Positions 18,310 to 26,952 of a stretch of 64,000 bases of DNA are shown here, piece by piece; position 1 is the first letter of the stretch; the number at the start of each line of letters is the position of its first letter. The notes under the pieces are model-generated. The model was not told where the DNA came from and did not search any database. It saw only the letters and a list, made by a program, of their open reading frames with translations. This DNA comes from Gammaproteobacteria bacterium (GTDB lineage: Bacteria > Gemmatimonadota > Gemmatimonadetes > Longimicrobiales > Gaopeijiaceae): assembly GCA_028820325.1 (NCBI GenBank), contig JAPPJO010000006.1:5244-69243 (forward strand). Direction: 5' to 3'. Position numbers and translations under genes: made by a program.

Positions 18310-19121
18310 GACGCCCGATCGGTCTCGCGTTCGCGCTGAGCCTCGCCGCCGTCTCGCCGGCCGAGGCCCGCGCGCAGGCGCAGGCGCCCTGGATGAGGCC
18401 GGCGGAACCCATCGCGGCCCCCGTGCCGTTCGAGGTGGGCGAGTTCCTGGAATACAAGGTCAAGCTGGGAATCCTCGACGCCGGCGAAGGATCGCTGGAG
18501 GTTGCCGCCATCGAAGCGGTGCGGGGAACCCCGGCCTACCGTGCCGTCATGAGGATAGACGGCGGCATACTGTTTGCGCGCGTGCGCGACGTGTTCCAGA
18601 CCTGGTTCGACACCCGCACGCTGACCAGCCTTCGCTTCATCCAGGACCAGAACGAAGTCGGATCGAAGCGCTATCGGCACTACGAGATGTTCCCGGAGCG
18701 CGGGGTCTGGGAACGCAGGGACGACGAAGAGGTGGGCGACCTGCCCACATCCCTGCCCCTCGACGACATCTCCTTCGTCTACTTCATCCGCACCCTGCCG
18801 CTGGAGGTGGGCGACGTCTACACCTTCAACAGGTACTTCAAGGACACGGGCAATCCGGTAGTCATACGGGTGCTGCGCAAGGAAGAGAAGGAGGTCCCCG
18901 CGGGCATCTTCAAGACCATCGTGGTGCAGCCGATCATCCGCACCCGGGGCCTCTTCGGCCAGGGCGGCAGGGCCGAACTGTACTTCAGCGACGACGACCG
19001 CCGGGCGCTCGTGTACATGAGGTCGAGCATCCCGATCGTCGGCAGCCTCACCCTGCACCTCACCAACCCGCCCGCCTGGCAACCCCAGCCCGGCGACACC
19101 ACGGGCATGACGCCGCCGTAG
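18306..19121 (+). CDS. DUF3108 family exported protein
   Basis: ATG 18306 overlaps the previous stop (ATGA), giving 271 residues. An N-terminal signal peptide ends near AEARAQAQ. The rest is beta-rich, starting with PFEVGEFLEYKVKLGILDAGEGSLEV and including DVFQTWFDTRTLTSLRFIQ, ERRDDEEVGDLP and LRKEEKEVPAGIFKTIVVQP. This is the DUF3108 pattern of periplasmic or outer-membrane-associated proteins of unknown function that often sit near envelope genes. It appears to be the last gene of the plus-strand run that begins at 8832. Confidence 0.82.
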   Translation: MRRPIGLAFALSLAAVSPAEARAQAQAPWMRPAEPIAAPVPFEVGEFLEYKVKLGILDAGEGSLEVAAIEAVRGTPAYRAVMRIDGGILFARVRDVFQTWFDTRTLTSLRFIQDQNEVGSKRYRHYEMFPERGVWERRDDEEVGDLPTSLPLDDISFVYFIRTLPLEVGDVYTFNRYFKDTGNPVVIRVLRKEEKEVPAGIFKTIVVQPIIRTRGLFGQGGRAELYFSDDDRRALVYMRSSIPIVGSLTLHLTNPPAWQPQPGDTTGMTPP

Positions 19122-19151
19122 CACCACTCCCGTTTGTTGCGGCCGCGCCAC

Positions 19152-19171
19152 CGTATTACACTCGTAATACG
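19152..19171. promoter_or_regulatory. Perfect operator-like dyad upstream of vapBC
   Basis: CGTATTAC and GTAATACG are exact inverted copies separated by ACTC, about 78 bp before the vapB start. VapB-type ribbon-helix-helix antitoxins are known to bind such short palindromes and repress their own operon. The AT content stands out from the GC-rich surroundings. Binding is inferred from position and symmetry. Confidence 0.6.
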
Positions 19172-19248
19172 CGGGCACGGCCGGCCTCCGTGGTCCGGCC
19201 CGATCCTCGCTCGCGAGGTCCTTCGTTCGGCCGGGAGCGATGATCTGA

Positions 19249-19512
19249 ATGGCAACTCGGACGGTGCGTCTCGGACGGGAAGGGGAGACAACCCTGGCCG
19301 ATCTGCGGGACCGGACCGGCCTGTCCATTTCGGAGGTGATCCGGCAGGCGCTGCGCACCCTGGCGGCGGAGCTGGACAGGGAAGCCACCTCGCGCCCGTA
19401 CGACGTCTTCCGGAAAATCCCCCTGCCGCGGTCGGGCGGGTATGCTCTGGCGCCCTCCTCGCGGGCGAAGCAGGCGGTGGTGCTCGTGATCCGGCGGAGG
19501 CACGCATCGTGA
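19249..19512 (+). CDS. vapB: Ribbon-helix-helix antitoxin (VapB-like)
   Basis: An 87-residue protein. The N-terminal 45 residues show an RHH pattern, with the beta strand TRTVRLGREGE followed by two helices, LADLRDRTGLS and ISEVIRQALRTLAAEL. The C-terminal part is a variable toxin-wrapping tail. Its stop overlaps the GTG of a PIN-domain toxin, the usual antitoxin-first order. It most likely neutralises that toxin and represses the operon through the dyad at 19152-19171. Confidence 0.82.
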   Translation: MATRTVRLGREGETTLADLRDRTGLSISEVIRQALRTLAAELDREATSRPYDVFRKIPLPRSGGYALAPSSRAKQAVVLVIRRRHAS

Positions 19513-19931
19513 TTCTGGTCGATACCGGACCGCTGGTGGCCCTGTTCACTCCCACCGATGACTACCACCGTCACTGCGTCGCGATTCTGGAGTCGCTGAA
19601 CGAGGAGCTGGTGACCACGGCGCCGGTGCTGACCGAGGCGTTCCATCTGCTGCGCCCGGGGAGTCAGGGTCCGCCCAGGCTCATGGAGTTCGTGCGGCAG
19701 GGCGGGCTCCGGGTTCTGCCGATGGACGGCGAGTGCCTGCTGCGCAGCTTCCAGCTCATGGACCGGCACGCGGACATGGCGATGGACTTTGCCGACGCCT
19801 CCATCGTGGCCACGGCGGAGGGCCACAGGATCCACAGGGTGTTCACCCTGGACAGACGGCGCTTCGCGTCCTACCGCGTGAAGCGCGGCCACCGGCGCGT
19901 CCCTCTTTCGTTCGCGGAGCCACCCGGATAA
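19509..19931 (+). CDS. vapC: PIN-domain ribonuclease toxin (VapC-like)
   Basis: GTG 19509 overlaps the vapB stop (GTGA), giving 140 residues. The PIN acidic residues are visible: the first Asp in VILVDTGPLVALF, a Glu in LTEAFHLL, and the third acidic site in AMDFADASIVATAEG, with a final VFTLDRRRF segment. VapC toxins are Mg-dependent endoribonucleases that cut tRNA or rRNA when not bound by VapB. The gene is full length for the family. Confidence 0.87.
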   Translation: MILVDTGPLVALFTPTDDYHRHCVAILESLNEELVTTAPVLTEAFHLLRPGSQGPPRLMEFVRQGGLRVLPMDGECLLRSFQLMDRHADMAMDFADASIVATAEGHRIHRVFTLDRRRFASYRVKRGHRRVPLSFAEPPG

Positions 19932-19939
19932 GCCCGGCA

Positions 19940-21691
19940 GTGTCGGAGAAGCCGCCAACGGGGCGCCGGCTCCGGCTGGAGACCCCCGAGCACGTCCGGC
20001 TGGACTACGAGCTGGCCGACGTAGGCTCGCGGCTGGCTGCTCTGCTGATCGACATGGCGATCATCGTGGGCGGCCTGATCCTGCTCGCGATGGCCAGCGC
20101 GCTGCTGCGGCGGGGCGGATTGTCCCTGGGCGAGAGTCTGGCGGCGAGCGTCGTGGTGCTCGGTTTCTTCGTGCTGCAATGGGGATACTTCCTGCTGTTC
20201 GAGCTGCTGCGCGACGGCCAGACGCCCGGAAAGCGCGCCCTCCGCCTGCGGGTGCTTCACTCCAGCGGGCAGCCGGTCTCCGTGCGCGGCTCGGTGATCC
20301 GCAACGTGCTGCGCATCGTCGACTTCCAGCCAGCGGTGACGGGTGTGCTGGGCGGGGGAGTGATCATGCTCACCAATCGATCCCAGCGACTGGGCGACCT
20401 GGCTGCCGACACCATCGTGGTGCGCGACGGTGGCGCGGACGAAGTGGCCTGGCCCGAAGCCTCGGCCGCCCCGGCGGCCGGCCGACCGCTGCTCTCGGCC
20501 GAGCAGTTCGAGCTCCTGACCAACTATCGCCGCCGGCGCGCGGACCTGGCGCCCGAGGCGCTGCACTCGGTCGCGAGCGCGGTGTTGCAGGCGATCCGCC
20601 CGGCCGTGGAGGGCCATTCCCTTCTCGGAACGGTGTCGGCCGACGAGTTCCTGGTGCGGCTGCACGACGAGGAGGAGCCGCGCCGGGCGGCGGCGGGCGG
20701 TGTGTGGGGACTGCAGGCCGCCGCCCTGGTGCGGGAGCAGCGGCAGGAATGGGCCAGGTACGGCGAACTCCTGCGCGAGAGTCGCAGGGGCGGACTCGCG
20801 CGGCTTCCCGAAACGGAGCTCAGGACCTTCGGGCGTCTGTATCGCGGGATGACCGCCGACCTGGCGCGCGCCCGCACCTACGGCGCTCCCGCGTCGGTGC
20901 TGCGCAGCCTGGAACGCTGGGCCGGAGCTGGCCACAATCTCCTCTACCGGGTGACCGGGGAGTCCATCGTGTCGGTGCGCCGCTGGATGGCATCCGGTTT
21001 TCCGAAGGCGGTGAGGACGTATCACCGGCCCATCCTGCTTGCGGTCCTGCTCCTCTTCGGCCCCATGGGCATCTCGTTCGGCCTGGTGCGATCGAATCCG
21101 GTCCTGGCCCGCTACATGACTTCGTCGGCCATGCTGGAGCGGGCGGAGTCGACCCCGGCGGGAGACATCGACGCCGAATACGTCGACATCCCGGGCACGC
21201 TCATGCCGCTGGCCTCCACGAGTCTCATCACCAACAACGTGCAGGTTGCCCTGCTGGCTTTCGCGGGCGGGGTTCTGGCGGGATCGCTGACCGTGCTGCT
21301 GCTGGTGTTCAACGGCGTGCACCTGGGCACCGTGCTGGGGCTGTACGCAAACGAGGGGCTGCTGGGGGTCATTCTCGCGTTCGTGTTCCCGCACGGCTTC
21401 ATGGAGCTCACCGCCATCTGCCTGGCGGGCGGCGCCGGGCTCTGGCTCGGATCCGCCGTCCTGGCGCCGGGTCGCCGCACGCGCCGGGCGGCGCTGCAGG
21501 CGCGAGGCCGGGAAGCGCTCTCGCTCCTGGCGGGCGTCGTCGGACTGCTCGTTGTCGCGGGGGTCGTCGAGGGCTTCTATTCCCCGTCCGGCCTGCCGGC
21601 GTCCGCGAAGTTCGCGTTCGGTGGAGCGACGGCGGTCTTGCTGGCGGTCTATTTCGCCCTGGGCGGGCGGAGGGAGGCGAATCGGGCGTAG
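19940..21691 (+). CDS. RDD domain fused to SpoIIM-like (DUF95) membrane protein
   Basis: The GTG at 19940 (VSEKPPTGR) lies just after vapC and gives 583 residues. Residues about 15-165 are an RDD domain with three membrane helices: LDYELADVGSRLAALLIDM, an LRDGQTPGKRALRL segment, and RNVLRIVDFQP. A helical linker with many Arg/Glu leads to a SpoIIM-like membrane half from about residue 350, with SLITNNVQVALLAFAGG, FNGVHLGTVLG and FVFPHGFMELTAICLAGG. These two domains are usually separate proteins beside MoxR/DUF58 genes; here they are one chain and the partner genes converge 7 bp away. Role unknown. Confidence 0.82.
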   Translation: MSEKPPTGRRLRLETPEHVRLDYELADVGSRLAALLIDMAIIVGGLILLAMASALLRRGGLSLGESLAASVVVLGFFVLQWGYFLLFELLRDGQTPGKRALRLRVLHSSGQPVSVRGSVIRNVLRIVDFQPAVTGVLGGGVIMLTNRSQRLGDLAADTIVVRDGGADEVAWPEASAAPAAGRPLLSAEQFELLTNYRRRRADLAPEALHSVASAVLQAIRPAVEGHSLLGTVSADEFLVRLHDEEEPRRAAAGGVWGLQAAALVREQRQEWARYGELLRESRRGGLARLPETELRTFGRLYRGMTADLARARTYGAPASVLRSLERWAGAGHNLLYRVTGESIVSVRRWMASGFPKAVRTYHRPILLAVLLLFGPMGISFGLVRSNPVLARYMTSSAMLERAESTPAGDIDAEYVDIPGTLMPLASTSLITNNVQVALLAFAGGVLAGSLTVLLLVFNGVHLGTVLGLYANEGLLGVILAFVFPHGFMELTAICLAGGAGLWLGSAVLAPGRRTRRAALQARGREALSLLAGVVGLLVVAGVVEGFYSPSGLPASAKFAFGGATAVLLAVYFALGGRREANRA

Positions 21692-21698
21692 GGATTCT

Positions 21699-23012
21699 CT
21701 ACAGCAACCCCCGTTCCTTCACCTCCATGTACTTGTCGAGCGTGGCCGCGAGCGTCTCGGCGGGCGGGACGTCCACCACGAGGATTCCGGAACGCCGCAT
21801 GGCCTGGAGCGCCAGGGCACGCGCCTGCACCAGTTCGGCGGCGGCCGCCCGGCGGAACGCGTCGGCGTCGGTTCTGACCAACTGGCCGGCGGCTTCCGCC
21901 AGCCCCGGGTTGCCGATGGTCACGGCGAGCGGGAGGTGCGCGCGCGCGATCCGGCCCAGCGAGCGAACCAGGGCCCGCGACACCGTCTCGTCGATCACGT
22001 CGGAGAAGAGCACCACCAGCGAACGCTTGCTGAAGGTTCGCCCCAGCGTCGCCATGGCGAGGGGGTAGTTGGGCTCCACCAGGCGCGTCTCGACCCCGGT
22101 GAGCGTCTCCGCAAGCCGCGGAAGGTTCACGCGCCTCGGCGCCGACAGGTGGCGGATACGGTCGTCGAAGACCATCACGCCGAGGCGATCCCCGTAGGCC
22201 TGCGCGCGGCTGGCCAGCAGCATGCTCGCGGCCAGCGCGATGTCGGCCCGCTCCCGGTCGAGGATGGTCTCGCGCATGTGACGGCCCGCGTCGATGGCGA
22301 GGACGAGGTGCTGTCCGCGCTCCGCCTGGTAGTTGCGCACCAGGAAGTGCCGGCGCCGGGCGGAGGCCTTCCAGTCGATGGTGCGCGGATCGTCCCCCTT
22401 CACGTACTCTCGCAGGCTCTCGAATTCGGTCCCCTCCGCGCGCATGCGCGTGCGGCGGGGTCCCATCTCGTGGAGCGGGCGGCGAAGGCTGTGCTTCCTG
22501 TCGCGCAGGAAGTCGCGAATGCCCGGCTGTACGCGCACCACGTCGGTGGCCGAGACCGTGACACGCGTCCATGCGAGTCCGAGCGGGCCCAGCGCACGCA
22601 GATGCATGTCGCCGAGCTCGAGGAAGCCGCGCGCACGCGGCCGGATCCGGTAGGAGCGCGAGACCGATCCCCCGGGGGGCACTGCCAGTCGCACGCCCGC
22701 GTTCCAGTCGTCGTCGCTCCGCCGGGCGCCACGGCGCTCGAACCTCGCGTCGATGTCGTCGGTGAACATCACGCGGACGGCGCGCGGAGTGGGGTTGGCG
22801 ACCGTGACGACCACTTCCCAGAACGTGCCCAGGGAGGCCACCTCGGGAGCCCGCCGCCTCGCTTCGGGGGCCTGCGTCCGGCGTGCGTCCAGCAGGATCA
22901 GCCCCCCGATGACCAGATCGACCAGCAGCGCGACCGGAACCGACACCGCCAGCAGCGGCGAAGCCAGCGCGAGCAGCCAGAGGGCGCGCCGGCTCGGGAC
23001 AGCGCGGATCAT
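21699..23012 (-). CDS. DUF58 domain protein with von Willebrand-like fold
   Basis: From ATG 23012 the protein has 437 residues. Two N-terminal hydrophobic segments (WLLALASPLLAVSVPVALL) anchor it. A beta-rich region follows, then the DUF58 signature GTEFESLREYVKGDDPRTID with WKASARRR. A vWA-like part carries LVLAIDAGRHM in the MIDAS position, with the DxS serine replaced by Gly/Arg, so classic metal binding is doubtful. It is downstream of MoxR, the common MoxR-DUF58 pairing thought to act as a chaperone for envelope or metalloprotein assembly. Confidence 0.88.
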   Translation of the reverse strand: MIRAVPSRRALWLLALASPLLAVSVPVALLVDLVIGGLILLDARRTQAPEARRRAPEVASLGTFWEVVVTVANPTPRAVRVMFTDDIDARFERRGARRSDDDWNAGVRLAVPPGGSVSRSYRIRPRARGFLELGDMHLRALGPLGLAWTRVTVSATDVVRVQPGIRDFLRDRKHSLRRPLHEMGPRRTRMRAEGTEFESLREYVKGDDPRTIDWKASARRRHFLVRNYQAERGQHLVLAIDAGRHMRETILDRERADIALAASMLLASRAQAYGDRLGVMVFDDRIRHLSAPRRVNLPRLAETLTGVETRLVEPNYPLAMATLGRTFSKRSLVVLFSDVIDETVSRALVRSLGRIARAHLPLAVTIGNPGLAEAAGQLVRTDADAFRRAAAAELVQARALALQAMRRSGILVVDVPPAETLAATLDKYMEVKERGLL

Positions 23013-23050
23013 CGCCGCTCGAATGCCGGGGAGGGTTCGTCCACGGGCTG

Positions 23051-23998
23051 CTACCGTGGCGCTTCCAGCGTCTCGAGCAAAGCCGCCACCTCGTCGTCGG
23101 AGGATCGTCCCTCCACCTCCGCTTCGGGGGTGAGGACCACCCGGTGGCGGAGGACCGGGAAGGCCAGCGCCTTTACGTCGTCGGGAATGGCGAAGTCCCG
23201 GCCGCTGAGCCAGGCCTCGGCCTTGGCCGCCTGAAGCAGGGCCACGCCGGCGCGCGGGCTCGCCCCCAGCGCGAAGACCGATTCCCCGCGCGTCGCACGC
23301 ACGATGTCGGTGATGTAGCGGCGGATGCGCTCGTCCACGTGCATGCGGTTCACGGTGTCCCGCATCGCCAGCAGCTCCTCCCGCGACACCGGCTCGCCCA
23401 GTGGATAGGTGGCCTGGTCGTCCGCCCGGAAGCCGGCGTCGTGGCGGTCGAGGATGCGGCGCTCCGCTTCCTCCGGGGGATAGTCCACCGAGATCTTCAT
23501 CAGGAAGCGGTCCACCTGCGCTTCCGGCAGCGGGTAGGTGCCTTCGTATTCGACCGGGTTCTGGGTGGCGAACACCGTGAAGGCCTCCGGAAGCGGACGC
23601 GTTACCCCATCCACCGTGACCTGCCGCTCCTCCATCGACTCGAGCAGCGCGGCCTGGGTCTTGGCGGGCGCCCGGTTGATCTCGTCGGCCAGCAGCAGAT
23701 CGGCGAAGACGGGCCCCGGCCGCCAGGTAAAGTCGCGTCCGGAGCCGTCGAGGACGTTCACTCCCGTGAGATCGGTGGGCATCAGGTCCGGGGTGAACTG
23801 CACCCGGCCGAAGTCCAGGCTCAGCCCGCCGGCGAGCGCGCGCACCGCCAGGGTCTTCGCCGTTCCCGGGACGCCTTCGACGAGCGCGTGTCCGCGGGCG
23901 AGGAGGGTGATCGTCATCTGCCTGAGCATGGTGGCCTGGCCGAGCACGATCTGGTCGAGGGCGGCGAGCAGGCGAAGCGCCGGATCCGGCGAATTCAT
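23051..23998 (-). CDS. MoxR-family AAA+ ATPase
   Basis: A 315-residue AAA+ ATPase of the MoxR/RavA class. Motifs are Walker A EGVPGTAKT, Walker B LLLADEINRAPAKTQAALLE, sensor 1 FATQNPVEYEGTYPLPEAQ, and arginine-rich VDRFLMKISVDYPP. The lid domain includes ASPRAGVALLQAAKA. MoxR proteins act as chaperone-like ATPases with vWA or DUF58 partners. The ATG overlaps the stop of the DUF4350 gene upstream in the operon (ATGA). Confidence 0.94.
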   Translation of the reverse strand: MNSPDPALRLLAALDQIVLGQATMLRQMTITLLARGHALVEGVPGTAKTLAVRALAGGLSLDFGRVQFTPDLMPTDLTGVNVLDGSGRDFTWRPGPVFADLLLADEINRAPAKTQAALLESMEERQVTVDGVTRPLPEAFTVFATQNPVEYEGTYPLPEAQVDRFLMKISVDYPPEEAERRILDRHDAGFRADDQATYPLGEPVSREELLAMRDTVNRMHVDERIRRYITDIVRATRGESVFALGASPRAGVALLQAAKAEAWLSGRDFAIPDDVKALAFPVLRHRVVLTPEAEVEGRSSDDEVAALLETLEAPR

Positions 23999-25326
23999 GC
24001 GGGGGTCCTCCCTTGGGTGTGGTTGTCGATGCCCTGCGCGACCCGAACAAGGTCCAGGGGACTGGCCTCGAGGCCCCGGCGGATGAGCCTGAGTGCGCGG
24101 GGGCGCGCGGTCCGCTTCTCCAGTCGCTCCAGCAGACGCTCGGCGTCCCGCAGGTCATGGGGAGGCGGGAGATGCGCGGCGCGCGCAAGCCGTCCGAGCA
24201 TCAGAACTGCCGCAGTCTCCCGGGCCTGCGCGCTCTCGTACACCGCTGCCAGGGCCGTCACGTGTTCCAGCGCGGACCGCCCGGGGCCGCCGGCCGGGGC
24301 CAGCGGAGCGCCGAAGCGGAGTCCGGCGCAGAAGAACGCCAGAAGAACGACCACGCCCAGGTGAAGCGACGCCCTGCCGGCGGGCGTGCCGACGAGGAAG
24401 TCCACGGTGGCGCGCGCGGGGGAGCGGGACGCCCCCAGTCCCTGGCTGAACTCGTCGAAGAAGACGGAATCCCCCGGGCTCGTCCAGGCGATGGCCGCGC
24501 GCACCGCCAGAACGGCCAGAGGCGCCTCGTCGGCGAAGCGATTGGACAGGGGAGCGGCGTCGGCGAAGCTGACGATGCGCCCCTCGCGCAGCGGAATCGA
24601 GACAGCGACCGCCCAGCGATGGCCGGCCGAGTCGGGGGCGGAAAGGAGCAGGGGATGATGGGGCACGGGATCGGGCCCTGGCTCTTCGTCCGCGTCCGCC
24701 TCGTCCTCTTCTTCGTTCTCCGCAGAGGCGGTGTCGGGCGCGATGGCGTAGCGCGCTGCGCGGGCCACCGGCAACCCTTCGGTGAGGGGGTGATCCCCGC
24801 TCCAAAGCGGGCCGTCGTCGAACTCCGCACCCGGCGACGTGCCCGATGCCTCCGCGGAGTCGCCGTCTTCCAGGAGCGTGCGCCGGACCAGCCCGAGCGA
24901 GTCCAGGATGGGCGACTCGGGCCGGGGGGCGTGGATCAGGGTGCCCCCGTCCCGCACCCACTCCAGCAGCTCGTGGACCTCGCGCGGGCTCGGGCGCCGC
25001 ACCGGTTGCAGCATCACCAGGGTCCCGCGCAGGGGCTCGGCGTCGACGAGCGGCGTCACCCGGGTCGCGGTGCGAGTTCCCAGGCGCGCGATCGACCGGT
25101 ACAGCGCCGCGACCCCGTCGGGCGTGGCGCGCAGCGCGCTGCGGCGGACGTCTCGGGCCGAGGAGCCCGAGGGGCGCAGCGCGAACGCCGTCACCACGAG
25201 GAGTAGCGTGACAACCGCGATCGCGGCCAGAACTCCCCAGCCGGCGCCGGGAGAAGTGGACCCTCGCGGCCGCCGGTCACCGCGCCCGGTCGTCCCGGCG
25301 CGCGGCCGAGCCTGTTCCGAGGTCAC
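23995..25326 (-). CDS. DUF4350 domain membrane protein
   Basis: The GTG at 25326 overlaps the DUF4129 stop (GTGA) and gives 443 residues; an in-frame ATG at 25353 is possible. A single helix near residues 30-50 (LAAIAVVTLLLVVTAFAL) is followed by a soluble domain with DGVAALYRSIARLG and a RGTLVMLQP strand, then HELLEWVRDGGTLIHAPR, the DUF4350 pattern. A second membrane helix comes late (LGVVVLLAFFCAGLRFG). DUF4350 proteins routinely accompany MoxR/DUF58/DUF4129 genes; no function is established. Confidence 0.8.
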   Translation of the reverse strand: MTSEQARPRAGTTGRGDRRPRGSTSPGAGWGVLAAIAVVTLLLVVTAFALRPSGSSARDVRRSALRATPDGVAALYRSIARLGTRTATRVTPLVDAEPLRGTLVMLQPVRRPSPREVHELLEWVRDGGTLIHAPRPESPILDSLGLVRRTLLEDGDSAEASGTSPGAEFDDGPLWSGDHPLTEGLPVARAARYAIAPDTASAENEEEDEADADEEPGPDPVPHHPLLLSAPDSAGHRWAVAVSIPLREGRIVSFADAAPLSNRFADEAPLAVLAVRAAIAWTSPGDSVFFDEFSQGLGASRSPARATVDFLVGTPAGRASLHLGVVVLLAFFCAGLRFGAPLAPAGGPGRSALEHVTALAAVYESAQARETAAVLMLGRLARAAHLPPPHDLRDAERLLERLEKRTARPRALRLIRRGLEASPLDLVRVAQGIDNHTQGRTPA

Positions 25327-25964
25327 CTCTCCGCCTCGGGCGCCCCTTCGCACCCTGCCTGCCCGGCCAACCGTTCGAGACCGCGGTAGCCGGACAAAGT
25401 GGGGGTCTCCTGGCCGAAGGCGAGCTCCTGGAAGGAGCGGATGAAGTTGGCGGTCTCGGCCTTCTCGCGTTCGTCGATGACCCCGCCCCCGGCCACCTCC
25501 AGCGCATACTCCCCGGGGGTCTTGGACGGATGAAAACCCACCGCGCCCCTGCGCTCCAGCGTGAGGACGAATCCCTGATACAGTGCCGTGGCGGCGTGCC
25601 GGTACTCCGCGGCGCGCGCTCTCTCGCCGGCGATGCGCAGCCAGTCCCGAGCGGTGCGGCGCTCGTCGGGTACCGCTTCCGGATCACGCCGCGCCGACTG
25701 CGGACCCGTCTGCGGCAGCGCGCGCAGCACAACGTAGGCGACGGCGCCGAGGCAGACGGCCGCGACGACGACGGTCAGCAGTTCGGCCTGTGATTCCGAA
25801 ATGCCAGGGAACATGCCGCGGACCCAGTCCCAGAACCGCACCCACAGCTCGGCCAGCACGCGACTCGACAACCCACCCTCGAAGGCCTGGAATTCCGGTC
25901 CCGCAAGGATGTCTGCGAGGGTTCGCGACACCTCCTCGGCGGAAGGAAGCTGCTCCTGGAACAC
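25323..25964 (-). CDS. DUF4129 domain membrane protein
   Basis: Starts at GTG directly after the upstream gene's TGA and spans 213 residues. A membrane helix (ELLTVVVAAVCLGAVAYVVL) sits near residue 70. The C-terminal DUF4129 region contains AATALYQGFVLTLERRG and the KTPGEYA motif typical of the family. It is transcribed first among the DUF4129-DUF4350-MoxR-DUF58 genes, overlapping its downstream neighbour by 4 bp. The cluster is widespread but uncharacterised; roles in envelope stress or oligomer assembly have been proposed. Confidence 0.8.
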   Translation of the reverse strand: MFQEQLPSAEEVSRTLADILAGPEFQAFEGGLSSRVLAELWVRFWDWVRGMFPGISESQAELLTVVVAAVCLGAVAYVVLRALPQTGPQSARRDPEAVPDERRTARDWLRIAGERARAAEYRHAATALYQGFVLTLERRGAVGFHPSKTPGEYALEVAGGGVIDEREKAETANFIRSFQELAFGQETPTLSGYRGLERLAGQAGCEGAPEAER

Positions 25965-26852
25965 TCAATCCGCCATCGCGCGGGCGGCGGCCTCGAGATC
26001 CGTCCCTTCGCTCCGCGCCTTCAGGTCCGTGAAGAGCACCATGGCGCACGCCATCATCAGCGGAGTGGTCACCGACTGAAAGCCCAGTCCGACGATCTGG
26101 ATCACCCAGAACCGGGCCAGGCCGATGGTCTGGGCCGGATTGGCCGCGAACAGGTCTCCCGCCGAGCCCGCAAGCGCGTACGCGGCCACGCCGGGCATGG
26201 CGGTGATGAACCAGGTGACCACGACGACGAAGAAGGTGCGCATGCGGCTGCCCCGCACCAGCTCGAAGGATCGCCGGAGGCCCGCGAGCGGTCCGCGCCC
26301 CTCGACCACGGTTGCGGGCACGAGCATGAAGACGTGCGTCGCCCACCATCCGACGACTGCTGCCGCCATCGCCAGGATCACGAAGGACGAGATCAGGGCG
26401 CCCGCGAGCGAATCGGCGGGCCCGGCGAAGGCCACGAGCGCAACCATGGGGAAAGCCAGGGTGAAGATCGCAGCCCCCAGGACCGCCAAGGCAAGAGCGC
26501 CGGCGGCCACCAGCCGGGGAAGGGCGGCCAGCGCCCGCGTGTAGCTGCTCCCGATCGAGGCCGGCCGATCGCCCATCAGGTTGTCCATGGCCGCCGCGAG
26601 TGCCCCCCAGGTCAGCAGCGAGAACACCATGCCGACGGCCATGAGTCCGAAGAACGGCAGAACCGCGCCAGGGTCGGCCAGGATGACGTCCGCATCGATC
26701 TCGGACGCGGTCGGGATCACCGTCGCCACCATTGCCGGCACCAGCCCGACGAGGGCGAGCGGCATGTAGAGCCGATAGTCGCGCCGGAAGAGTCCGAAGC
26801 CGAGGTCGAGAACCTCCCCGAAGTCCAGAGGCCGCAACGGGATTGCCGACAT
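25965..26852 (-). CDS. Multi-pass membrane protein of unknown function (GPDPase-membrane-domain-like)
   Basis: The chosen ATG at 26852 follows GGAGAAATCG and gives 295 residues starting MSAIPLRPLDFGEVLDLGF; the frame is open to 26909. About six hydrophobic helices are visible. The opening PLDFGEVLDLGFGLFRRDY and a later LAGLRRSFELVRGSRMRTF segment are common in a broad family of membrane proteins annotated as glycerophosphodiesterase membrane domain-like. Its stop abuts the DUF4129 GTG, so it is the promoter-proximal gene of this minus-strand operon. No catalytic residues were seen. Confidence 0.7.
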   Translation of the reverse strand: MSAIPLRPLDFGEVLDLGFGLFRRDYRLYMPLALVGLVPAMVATVIPTASEIDADVILADPGAVLPFFGLMAVGMVFSLLTWGALAAAMDNLMGDRPASIGSSYTRALAALPRLVAAGALALAVLGAAIFTLAFPMVALVAFAGPADSLAGALISSFVILAMAAAVVGWWATHVFMLVPATVVEGRGPLAGLRRSFELVRGSRMRTFFVVVVTWFITAMPGVAAYALAGSAGDLFAANPAQTIGLARFWVIQIVGLGFQSVTTPLMMACAMVLFTDLKARSEGTDLEAAARAMAD

Positions 26853-26952
26853 CGATTTCTCCGGTCCGGTCTCTTTCCGCCCCCAGGATGTGGCGCCCGA
26901 TCGGCGCAATCAAACGTATCCGCCAAAGGCAGGCAAGCGATCCCGCCTTCCC

